Positions 16,710-25,550 of a stretch of 64,000 bases of DNA are shown here, piece after piece. The DNA lies in contig CAWIMS010000005.1 of the NCBI GenBank assembly GCA_963837285.1, positions 2,666,001 to 2,730,000 of the forward strand, given 5' to 3'. The stretch is from Planosporangium sp963837285. GTDB lineage: Bacteria; Actinomycetota; Actinomycetes; Mycobacteriales; Micromonosporaceae. The position numbers and the translations under genes are program-made. Below the pieces are notes generated by a model. It was not told the DNA's origin and did not search any database. It worked only from the letters and a program-made list of their open reading frames with translations. Every line of letters starts with the position of its first letter. Positions within the stretch are counted from its first letter, which is position 1.

Positions 16710-19700
16710 TTACGCGTAGACCTCCAGCTCGTAGATGCGCGCGGCTGCGTCGCCGTTCTGGGTTGGGGTTAGCACGTTGAGGCGGACGTAGCGGCCGCTT
16801 GCCGCCACCGGGTGGGTGGTCACGTCAGCCGTGTTGCCGCGAGCCTGTACGACCGTGGTCCAGTTCGTGCCGTCACCCGACACCTGGATGTCGAAGTCCC
16901 GGGTGTCCCACGCCGCGCTCTCCCCGCCGGCACCCGCGTGGCGGACCGTGAACGACTGGATCGCCCGCGAGGAGCCGAGGTCGACCTGCAGCCACCGGTT
17001 CGAACCGAGCGAGCACCACTTGTCCGAGTTGCCGCCGGACACGCTGCCGTTGACCGCCTTCGCCGGGCCCTCGTTCGCGTTGCACTGCGAGTCGGCGGTG
17101 GCCGGCCGGTTCAGCGCGACGTTCGTCGGACCGGGCGCGGACCCGCCGCCGTACACTTCGAACTCGTAGATCCGCGTCGCGTTGTTGCCGTTGTTGGTCG
17201 GCGTGGTGACGCCCAGCCGGACGTACCGGGCGCTGCGCGCGGACACCGGGTGGTAGGTACGGCTCGACCGCGATCCGGAGACCGTGGCGGCGGTGCTCCA
17301 GTTCGACCCGTCCAGGCTGGTCTGGATCGTGAACGCACCGGTGTTCCAGCCGGTGTTCTCCCCGCCCAGGCCGGCGTGCTTGACGACGAACGACGACACG
17401 GTCTGCGCCGAGCCGAGGTCCACCTGAAGCATCGCGGGCGACGCCGTCGAGCAGAACTTGCTGTTGTTCGCGAGGCTGCCGTCGAACGCCTTGTCCGCCG
17501 ACTCGGCCGCAGCGCACGCCGCCGACCCGGTCGCCGCCTTGCCGCGGGCCAGGTTGGTGCCGAGGTTCGGGGCGGCCGGCGGCTGGGTGGCCCCGTCGGT
17601 GTACGACGGCGGCACGTCACCGGTACCGGTACCCCACCCGCTCGGGCTGCCGCCCATGGTGAAGTTGACCGTTCCGCCACTGGCCAGGTCGCCGTAGCGC
17701 AGGTAGTTGTGGCTCGTGGCCGACCCGTTCAAAGCCACCCCCTGCACGTACTGTGATGTCGCGCTGCCGCCGTTGATCTGGACCGTGCCGTTCGGCCGCG
17801 GAATGGTGATCGACGGGAACAGCGGCCCGTGCAGGGCGAGTGTGTCGGCACCGGGCGTGGCCGGGTACATGCCGAGCGCCGCCCAGACGTACCAGGCCGA
17901 CGTCGCGCCGAGGTCGTCGTTGCCCGGCAGCCCGCCGGCCCCGGTCGTGTACTCCTCGGACATCACCCGGCGGACCGCGCTGGACGCCCCGGCCGGGTTG
18001 CCGGCGAAGTTGTACGCCCACGGCACGCCGTGCTCGGGCTCGTTGCCGATGTAGAAGTACGGCGTGGTCAGCCCGCCGTTGAGCTGCGTGAAGTGGTGGT
18101 CGAGCCGCTGGCTCGCGGTCGGCGCGCCGCCGATCAGGTTGATCAGGCCGGCGAAGTTGTAGGTGACCATCCAGGTGTACTGGGCCGCGTTGCCCTCGGT
18201 GTACGGCGACTCCTGCGCCGGGTCGAGCGGCCACGTCCAACCGCCGTCGGCGTTGCGCGGGTGGATGTAGCTCGACTCGGTGTTGAAGACGTTGCGCCAC
18301 CACTGGGCGTGCGACATGTACGTGTTGTATCCGCCAGTGTCCCCTACCGCGCGCGCGAACTGGGCGACCGCGAAGTCCGAGGCCGAGTACTCCAGCGAGT
18401 CGGACGGGTCCTCGTCGATGAAGTGCTGCGACTCGTACTCGCCTTCCCGCCCGCGGATGGCGCTGCCCTGGGTGGTGCCGCCGGTCGCGCTCTTCTTCAT
18501 GAGGCTGAGCGCGGCGGCGGTGTCGAAGTCGCGGGCGCCGAACGCGTACGCGCTGCCGACGATGATCGGGCCGGGGTCGCCGGTCATGATGAAGTCCTCG
18601 TTGGTCTGCTGCGACCACTTGGGCAGTAGGCCACCCTGCTGGCCGTCGAGGACCATCGATTTCGCGATGTCACTCATCACGTCCGGGGCGATGAACGCCA
18701 CCAGCGCCGCCCAGGACCGGTAGATGTCCCAGCCGGAGTAGTTCTGGTACACGGTGTGGCTGGCGCTGTGCACCGCGTTGTCGAAGCCCATGTACTGGCC
18801 GTTGACGTCGCTGGACACGTTCGGGCTCTGCAGCACGTGGTACAGCGCGGTGTAGAACTTCTGCAGGTCGGTGCCGCTGCCGCCGGTGGCCTGGATCCGG
18901 TTGAGGGCGTTGTTCCAGGCGGTGTTCGCGTTCGCCCGCCCGGTGTCGAAGCCGGCGCGCTCGGCGTTCAGGTTGGCGGTCGCGTTGGCGACGCTGACGA
19001 ACGAGAGCCCGACCTGGAAGTTCACGGTCGCGTTCGAGGTGGCGTCGAACGTCACGTACCCGCCGGTGTTGGTGCCGGAGGTGCTCGACGAGCCGGCCGA
19101 GACGGTACCGCCGTTCCACGTGCCGAACCCCGACGGCGTCCGGTCGAACTGGATCGAGAAATAGATCTTGTACGTCTTGCCCGCCCCGCAGAAGCCGCCG
19201 GCCGTCACGTTGCCGGTGACCTGGCTGCCGCTGATCGAGATCGCGCCGCTGCGGTTACCGGTGGCGCTGCGGCTGGTGTTGATCAGAACCCGCGCGGTGT
19301 TCGTGGCGGGATAGGCCAGCCGCGCGAGACCGGTCCGGGTGCTGGCGCTCAGTTCCACATTCGTCGAGTACTTGTCGAGCCGGTTCTTGTAGTACCCGGG
19401 GACCGCGCTCTCGCCTGCCTTCGTGTACCCGGAGGCGTAGCTGGTCCAGCTGGTTCCGGGCGAGGAGCCGATGTTGCCGGTGATCGGCAGGATCCCGATG
19501 TCCTCGTTGTTCGGGCAGCCCGCCCCGTCGAAGTGGGTCAGGCTGAACTCCTCGATCGTGCGGTCGCGGTCGCGGTACCCGGACGGCGAGCCGGTCGGCG
19601 TGTCCGGGCTGAACTGCACCATGCCGAACGGCACGACCGCGCCCGGGTACGTGCTGCCGCCCGCGCCGCCGGGCACCGGGTTGGGCGAGTTGCTGTCGTC

Positions 19701-19844
19701 GGTACCGATGATTGGGTTGACGTACTGGGTGAGGTTGAGCGTCGCGGCGGCCGCGGGTGTCGACTGTCCGATGAGGACGGTACCGGTGAGGGCCGCGATC
19801 AGGAGGCCGGCGACGGGCCGGCTGATTCCGGGGGTGTGGGACAT
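16710..19844 (-). CDS. Secreted GH92 exo-alpha-mannosidase with two discoidin (F5/8C, CBM32-like) domains
   Basis: The 1044-residue protein has a signal peptide ending in TPAAAA. A long GH92 catalytic region follows (about 35-730, starting NLTQYVNPIIGTDDSNSPNP). It includes FSLTHFDGAGCPNNEDIGI, GNEPEHGVPWAYNF and LPGNDDLGATSAWYVWAALG, which are family hallmarks; GH92 enzymes are calcium-dependent inverting alpha-mannosidases. Two F5/8-type C domains (about 766-900 and 906-1044) probably bind carbohydrate. ATG 19844 with GGGAGA is chosen; the frame is open upstream. It diverges from a LacI-family gene, with two palindromic operators between, so it is probably mannan- or glycan-regulated. Confidence 0.93.
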   Translation of the reverse strand: MSHTPGISRPVAGLLIAALTGTVLIGQSTPAAAATLNLTQYVNPIIGTDDSNSPNPVPGGAGGSTYPGAVVPFGMVQFSPDTPTGSPSGYRDRDRTIEEFSLTHFDGAGCPNNEDIGILPITGNIGSSPGTSWTSYASGYTKAGESAVPGYYKNRLDKYSTNVELSASTRTGLARLAYPATNTARVLINTSRSATGNRSGAISISGSQVTGNVTAGGFCGAGKTYKIYFSIQFDRTPSGFGTWNGGTVSAGSSSTSGTNTGGYVTFDATSNATVNFQVGLSFVSVANATANLNAERAGFDTGRANANTAWNNALNRIQATGGSGTDLQKFYTALYHVLQSPNVSSDVNGQYMGFDNAVHSASHTVYQNYSGWDIYRSWAALVAFIAPDVMSDIAKSMVLDGQQGGLLPKWSQQTNEDFIMTGDPGPIIVGSAYAFGARDFDTAAALSLMKKSATGGTTQGSAIRGREGEYESQHFIDEDPSDSLEYSASDFAVAQFARAVGDTGGYNTYMSHAQWWRNVFNTESSYIHPRNADGGWTWPLDPAQESPYTEGNAAQYTWMVTYNFAGLINLIGGAPTASQRLDHHFTQLNGGLTTPYFYIGNEPEHGVPWAYNFAGNPAGASSAVRRVMSEEYTTGAGGLPGNDDLGATSAWYVWAALGMYPATPGADTLALHGPLFPSITIPRPNGTVQINGGSATSQYVQGVALNGSATSHNYLRYGDLASGGTVNFTMGGSPSGWGTGTGDVPPSYTDGATQPPAAPNLGTNLARGKAATGSAACAAAESADKAFDGSLANNSKFCSTASPAMLQVDLGSAQTVSSFVVKHAGLGGENTGWNTGAFTIQTSLDGSNWSTAATVSGSRSSRTYHPVSARSARYVRLGVTTPTNNGNNATRIYEFEVYGGGSAPGPTNVALNRPATADSQCNANEGPAKAVNGSVSGGNSDKWCSLGSNRWLQVDLGSSRAIQSFTVRHAGAGGESAAWDTRDFDIQVSGDGTNWTTVVQARGNTADVTTHPVAASGRYVRLNVLTPTQNGDAAARIYELEVYA

Positions 19845-19954
19845 GGTGGCGTCTCCCGTTCTGGTGGTGGGAGAAAGTGGTCGTTCGGTACGCCTGACGC
19901 CAGGAGGTAGCCGATCGGTCACCAGCCGGGTACCGATTCGGATGGGCAAACTCT

Positions 19955-19966
19955 GACAACGTTGCC
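19955..19966. promoter_or_regulatory. LacI-type operator near the GH92 gene
   Basis: GACAACGTTGCC contains the 8-bp palindrome CAACGTTG (19957-19964), centred about 116 bp upstream of the GH92 start. Together with the perfect site at 20067 it lies in the 329-bp divergent space 19845-20173, whose remainder shows no gene. Confidence 0.7.
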
Positions 19967-20066
19967 TTCGCCTCCCCGGTAATAGATACCGGCCAATATC
20001 GCGGCATGTCAAGGTGTGGCCCGGTAACCCCTGGCCTCGACGGGCAACTCGTGATCGAATCGGGGA

Positions 20067-20078
20067 GACAACGTTGTC
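20067..20078. promoter_or_regulatory. LacI-type operator near the regulator gene
   Basis: GACAACGTTGTC is a perfect 12-bp palindrome with the central CG typical of LacI/GalR-family operators. It is centred about 101 bp upstream of the regulator start. It suggests autoregulation and joint control of GH92. Confidence 0.8.
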
Positions 20079-20173
20079 CGGCGCTATCGCATTCCGACCG
20101 ATTACCCCTCGTCACTGGCTGGGCCTCCGTGTGACGATGACGCCGGGCAGGGTCCAACCGAGCGGGAGTTGGC

Positions 20174-21253
20174 GTGGCGAAGAGCACGGAGAACGGTGGG
20201 CGGCGACGACGTGCCATCCCCCGGCAGGGTTCCAGCGGTGAGGGTGCCGAGGCGGCCGTCCCGCCACGCCGGCCGACCATGGTCGATGTCGCCCAGCGTG
20301 CCGGCGTCAGCATCAAGACCGTGTCACGCGTGGTGAACAACGCCCCGCACGTACAGCAGGATCTGGTCGACCGCGTCCTCAGCGCCGTCGCCGAGTTGGG
20401 ATTCCGGCGCAACGGCATCGCCCAGACACTGCGGTCCGGTCGCACCACGGCGACCGTCGGGCTGGTCATCGAGGAGATCGGCAACCCGTTCTACTCCACG
20501 ATCGCGGCGGCCGTGGCCGAGGTGGCCGGCGCGCACGACACGCTGCTGATCACCGCCAGCTCGGAAGAGGATCCGAAACGGGAGCAGCATCTCCTGCTCG
20601 ACCTGTGCTCGCGGCGGGTGGACGGCCTGCTGGTCGTCCCGGCCGGCTTCGACCACGGCTTCCTGCGGGTCGAGGTCGAGATGGGCATGCCGGTGGTGTT
20701 TCTCGACCGCCCGGCCGGCGGCCTGCTCGCCGACACGGTCCTGCTCGACAACCGCGGCGGCGCGAAGGCCGGGGTGCAACACCTGATCGAGCAGGGGCAC
20801 CGGCGCATCGCCGTCCTGCTCGACTCGATGACCGTGTACACGATGCGCGAGCGCCTCGCGGGCGCCCAGGAGGCCATGGCCGACGCCGGCATCCCGTACG
20901 ATGCCGCGCTGGTCCGTGACCGTGTCGGCGACCCGGACAGCGCCGCGAGTACCGTCGCCGAGCTACTAGCTTCCGCCGACCCGCCGACCGCCTTCTTCAG
21001 TACGAACAACCGCATCACGGTCGGCATCGTCGAAGAGCTGTGGCGGCGCGGCAGCGATGCGGCGCTGGTCGGGTTCGACGACTTCGAGCTGTCCCGCCTG
21101 ATGCCACGCCAGTTCACCGTGATCGGGTACGACACCCGGGAGTTCGGCCGCCAGGCGGCGCAGCTGCTGTTCCGCCGGATCGGTGGCGACCGCTCGTGGC
21201 CCACGACCACAGTGCTCCCGACCCACCTATCCCAACGCGGCCTGCCCAAGTAA
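20174..21253 (+). CDS. LacI-family transcriptional regulator
   Basis: The 359-residue protein has an unusually long basic N-terminal extension (about 33 residues) before the LacI helix-turn-helix TMVDVAQRAGVSIKTVSRVV. The periplasmic-binding-protein-like effector domain (TATVGLVIEEIGNPFYSTI, GLLVVPAGFDHGF, ALVGFDDFELS) follows. Such regulators usually repress sugar genes and release DNA on binding a sugar. The start is GTG 20174 with GGGAG upstream. It is divergent from the GH92 gene, and both operators lie between them, so a mannose-containing inducer is plausible (inference). Confidence 0.92.
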   Translation: MAKSTENGGRRRRAIPRQGSSGEGAEAAVPPRRPTMVDVAQRAGVSIKTVSRVVNNAPHVQQDLVDRVLSAVAELGFRRNGIAQTLRSGRTTATVGLVIEEIGNPFYSTIAAAVAEVAGAHDTLLITASSEEDPKREQHLLLDLCSRRVDGLLVVPAGFDHGFLRVEVEMGMPVVFLDRPAGGLLADTVLLDNRGGAKAGVQHLIEQGHRRIAVLLDSMTVYTMRERLAGAQEAMADAGIPYDAALVRDRVGDPDSAASTVAELLASADPPTAFFSTNNRITVGIVEELWRRGSDAALVGFDDFELSRLMPRQFTVIGYDTREFGRQAAQLLFRRIGGDRSWPTTTVLPTHLSQRGLPK

Positions 21254-21275
21254 CGCCGCCGCTCCCGCGCTCCAC

Positions 21276-21341
21276 ATCGACGTTGGTCTACTTAGTCCCG
21301 TCCACGGGTGGCCAAATGGGACTATATCGACCAACGTCGAT
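21276..21341. terminator. GATC-containing hairpin between convergent genes
   Basis: Arms 21276-21299 and 21318-21341 pair over 24 positions with about four mismatches; the outer 13 bp (ATCGACGTTGGTC) are perfect. It separates the LacI gene from the minus-strand helicase remnant, whose TAG stop (21342-21344) directly adjoins the arm. Confidence 0.8.
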
Positions 21342-24300
21342 CTAAGGTGCCCGGCGGGACTCTCGTACGGCGGCGAGCACCGCCGCGCGGATCCTGGGGC
21401 CCTTGCGCTGGAAGCCCAGCTCGCTCATCACCTCGTCGAGAAGCTGTTCCTCGGTGCGCAGCAGGGTGTCCGACTCGATCCACCGGACCAGTTGGACAAG
21501 CTGCTCCTGGGTGTACGCCGCGATCGGCTGGCCGCCCACCACCGCCGGCCGGGGACCGACCCGCCCCAGGTCCGACAGCCGTACCGTCGGCGTCGGGTCG
21601 ATGGTGACCACCGGCTCGACCTCCCCAGCCGAGACCGCCTCCGCCTCCAACTCGGACTCCGACGACGACCCGGCCTCCGGAGACACCGATGGCGGCTCGG
21701 TCTCCGGAGACACCGACGGCGGCTCGATACCCAGCCGCGCATCGGCCGCCGCCACAGCCGCCTCATACGCCACCCGGACCCGTTCCACCTCGGCCGGCGG
21801 ATTGGCGAACCAGTCGGTCGACCAGATCCGGTGGAACGACCAGCCCAGCCGCTCCAGGTGTTCCTGGCGCAGCCGGTCACGGTCGCGGACCGTGCCCGAC
21901 GAGTGGTACGACGCGCCGTCCGCCTCGATCGCGAGGATCATCTCCGCGGGCCGGGTCGGGTGCGCCGCGGCGAAGTCGACGAAGTACCCGGCGACGCCGT
22001 ACTGCGCGGTCACCGGGATCCCGGCTGCCGCCAGCCGGTTCTGCACGTCGATCTCGAAAGCGTTCAACGCCGGCTTCGCGGTCGCGGCGGCGCCCAGCGA
22101 CAGCCCGCCGCGACTCGGCGTACTGCAGGTACGCCCGCAGCAGCCGCACCCCTTCCGCCGTGGTACGCGACAGGTCCAGGTCACCCGACCGGAACGAGCA
22201 GACCAGCGTCATCCGGCGCCGGGCCCGGGTGACGGCCACGTTGAGCCGCCGGTGCCCGCCGGGCAGCAGCAACGGGCCGAACCGGTACAGCAGCCGCCCG
22301 TCGGCCGTCTTCCCGTACCCGATCGACAGGATGATCGCGTCCCGCTCGTCGCCCTGCACCCGCTCCAGGTTCTTGACGAAGAACGGCTCCGGGCGATTCT
22401 CGTCGAAGAAGTCGTGCAGCTCGGGGCGGGCCGCAGCGCCGCGCAGCGCCGAACGCAGCGCCGACGAGATCCGCTCGGCGTGCACGATGCCCATCGTGAT
22501 GACGCCCAGTGACTCGTCGGGGCGCTCGGCGGCGTGCGACAGCACCAGCGACACCACACGGGTCACCTCGGCGTCGACACTGTCCACCGTGGACCCGGCG
22601 ACGGCGTCGACCGGCACGAACGACACGCAGTCGGCGCCGACCGCGCCGGGGAACGTCACCAGCGACCGGTCGTAGATCCACGCGTTCGAGAACGCGATCA
22701 GCCGCTCGTCGAGGCTGCGGTAGTGCCAGCGCAGCGTGTACCCGCGCAGCAGCGCCGATAGCACATCGAGCATCGACTCGTACCCGCTGGTCAGCGCCGG
22801 ATCGATCTCGCCCTCGGCGGTGATGCCGAGCGGGTGTCGTCGTGCTCGTCGGCGGCGGTGAAGAACGTGGTCGGCGGGAGCTGGTGCTCGTCGCCGGCGA
22901 CCACGACCTGCCGCGCCCGCATGATCGCCGGCACCGCGTCGGCCGGCGTGACCTGCTGACGCCTCGTCGAACACCACGACGTCGAAGTACTGCCCGTCGG
23001 CGGGCAGCAGCTGGGACACCACGAGCGGGCTCATCGCCCAGCACGGCTTCAGCGCGGTCATCATGTGCGGCGCGGCGGCGAAGAGCTGCCGGATCGGCAG
23101 GTGCCGGCGCTTCAGGTTGGCCTGCCGCTCGACCAGCCGGCTCTCCTCCGGGTACGCGTCGCGCGCGGCCACGACGTGCTCGGCCACCGCCCGCTGCACC
23201 CGGCGTCGCGGTCGCTGCCGATGTGCGCGTGGTCGCTGGTCCGGTAGTCGGAGGCGGCCCGGCTGTGCATCGGCCCGTCGAACGCCCCGACCCGCGGGTC
23301 GGCGAAAGAGACAGTGGTCGAGGATCGACGCGTACCAGCAGTGGTCGAACATCGACGGCCAGCGCGTCCGGATCGGCGTCCCGGGCCTCGTCGAGCAGCG
23401 GCGCAAGCCCCAGCCCGGCGAACCGTGCGGTCAGCTCGTTGAGCCGGGCAGCCGGCGCAGCGTGCCCACGTCGCTGGCGAGCCGGTCGACCAGATCGGCG
23501 GCGGCCGGCGCGCGAAGCGCCCAGACGTCCGACGCGGAAGGAGATCATCGAGAGCCGCCAGGTCCGCGGCCAGCGCGGCGGGCGCGTTTCCAAGACCAGA
23601 CGGTACGCACGGAGCCTGCCCCGTCCGCGACGCGCGCGCCCAGCGTTCGCCCTGGTCGTGCGCCGCCAGCAGCCCGTCGAACAGGGTGCCGCCGGCTCGG
23701 CCTGCCGCCGCCCCGCCACAGCCCCCGGGCTTCGCGCCGCAGCGCCCGCCGGGCCAGCCAACCGGCCCGCGCGCCGGGGAAGGCGGGGTGCGCCTGCCGC
23801 CAGCCCCGGCTCGCGGTCGCGGCGACCAGCTCGGGCCGCCCGAACACGGCCGGCTCGAACCGGGACAGCGTCACCCGTACCCCGTCGAGCAGCTCGAACA
23901 GGGCCTTCCAGTCGCGCAGCCGGGTCGGCTCGGCCAGCCCGGTCTCCGGCGACCACCCGGGCGACCTCGGCCCGGCCGGCCGGCAGCGTCTCCGCCCGTC
24001 AGCCGGCCCACCAGGTCATACGCCGCCTGCGCCGAATCCGCCGACGTCACCCGCGCCCCGCTCCACGCCGAGTCAGCGTAGGCCGCCGAGGCTGACGAAT
24101 TCGCGCAGCTCCTCTCGTACCCGACGGGTTGTGTTCTGGTCGAGCGCGGAGAGTGCCGGGCCGCGCAGCCTGGTTTCGACGGGCGTCGCCGCCAGCAGCC
24201 CGGCGCGCGCCGCGAACACGCTCACGCCCCACGGCTCGCGCTTCGTCGTGCAGCGCCTCGTCGTATCCGGCGAGCCGGGCCCGCCGGTCGACCAGCCGCT

Positions 24301-25451
24301 CGTGCAGATCGGTCAGATCGGGCAGGGCGATCCGGGACGCCTGGTCGAGCGCGGACTTCAGCTCGCGGGCGATCCGGCGGCGGGTCGACGTGCCGTCGTG
24401 CACGTCCATGACCAGGTGGTCGAGCCCGGCGCGGGCCAGCCGGTCGGTGACCGCGGAGATCGCCGCCCGCTTCTCGGCGACGAACAGCACCCGCTTGCCG
24501 TGCGCGGTCAGGCTGGCGATCAGGTTGGCGATGGTCTGGCTCTTGCCGGTGCCCGGCGGGCCCTTCACGACGGCAGTGCTGGCCGGCGAGGATGGCATTG
24601 ATCGCGTACTTCTGGGAGGAGTCCGCGTCGAGCACGATGAACTCGTCGGCCGGCGACACCCGGTCGGGCGCGGTCGGGTCGACGTCGTCGGTCAGCGACC
24701 GCTCGCGCAGCCGCCCCTGCGCCGCACGGTCACCGGCGATCGCGGCGACCACCTCGTGCCCGAGCAGCGTCTCCGCCCCGGCGACAAGGTCGGTGACCAT
24801 GGGCAGCTTGGCGTAGGAGAACGTGCCGAGCACCTGCCGGTGGGTGATCGAGAACCCGTGCACCCGATCGGCGGCCTCCTTGGCCAGCCGCTCGAACAGC
24901 AGCGCCGGCTCCAGCTCGGCCAGCTCCTCGGCGTCGAGGACCACGTCGAAGTCGGTCGCGAGGACATGCAGCAGGGTCGGGTTGACCTCGACGTCGCCGG
25001 TGAGCGTCAGGTCGAAGTCCTCCTCGGCGGCGCCGCGGGCGCGGATCGTGGCCGACCGGAGCAGCACCGGCGCGGCCGGGATCGCCGACGCGGTGCCGGC
25101 CTGCGGCCTGGTCCAGGTGGCCATCCCGATGGCCAGGAAGCAGGTCTCGATGCCCCGCTCTTCGCGCAGCTCACGGGCCTTGTTGCGGATCGCGCGGGCG
25201 CGCTTGACCGCCTGGGCGTGCGCGTCACGGTCCGGGTAGAGCTGGGCGAGCGGGACGGTGCGGCCGTCAAGGAGCGCGGTGAGCGGCACCGGCGCGCCCG
25301 TGCCGAGATCGAGCGTGCCGACCTTGAGGTCGCGGTAGTAGAGCAGCGTGTTGCGGCCGCCTACGTCGATGAGCTGGCCGCGCCAGCGCTGTGCGGCGGT
25401 GCGCACCAGCACGGCGCGCCCATCCGGCTCCGGGATCGACGTCTCCTCCAC
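21342..25451 (-). pseudogene. DUF4011-type superfamily 1 helicase with C-terminal nuclease-like domain, multiply frameshifted
   Basis: The minus strand encodes one long helicase-like protein (about 1,370 codons) whose reading frame changes at least ten times between about 24,580 and 22,110. Intact parts are the N-terminal DUF4011 region from GTG 25451 (EETSIPEPDGRAVLVRTAAQ), Walker A GPPGTGKSQTIANLIA after a shift at ~24,575, and a Walker B-like VVVFDEAS near 22,980. After these come motif VI LNVAVTRARRRMTLV and a C-terminal restriction-endonuclease-like domain (ALNAFEIDVQNRLAAAG, AIEADGASYHSS) in the frame ending at 21342. I see no nonsense codon inside the conserved blocks, and composition stays coding-like. 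It is therefore either a very young pseudogene or a stretch of uncorrected indels. Related helicases occur in defence islands, but no partner is present. Confidence 0.8.
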
Positions 25452-25550
25452 CCTTCGGAGGGTAGCGGCCCCCCGCTCTTCCTGCCTCGCGCGCTCTTCT
25501 CGCTGGGGACTCACAGGGGATTCATAAGACCCTGACAGGAGAGCCTCGGG

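Noticed and set aside
16985..17005. GGTTCGAA T-loop-like string suggesting a tRNA
   Set aside because: It is inside the discoidin coding region and no acceptor, D or anticodon stems can be formed around it.
22842..24601. Plus-strand open frames within the helicase region (up to 512 codons)
   Set aside because: They are Arg/Pro/Ser-rich shadows; helicase motifs are all on the minus strand.
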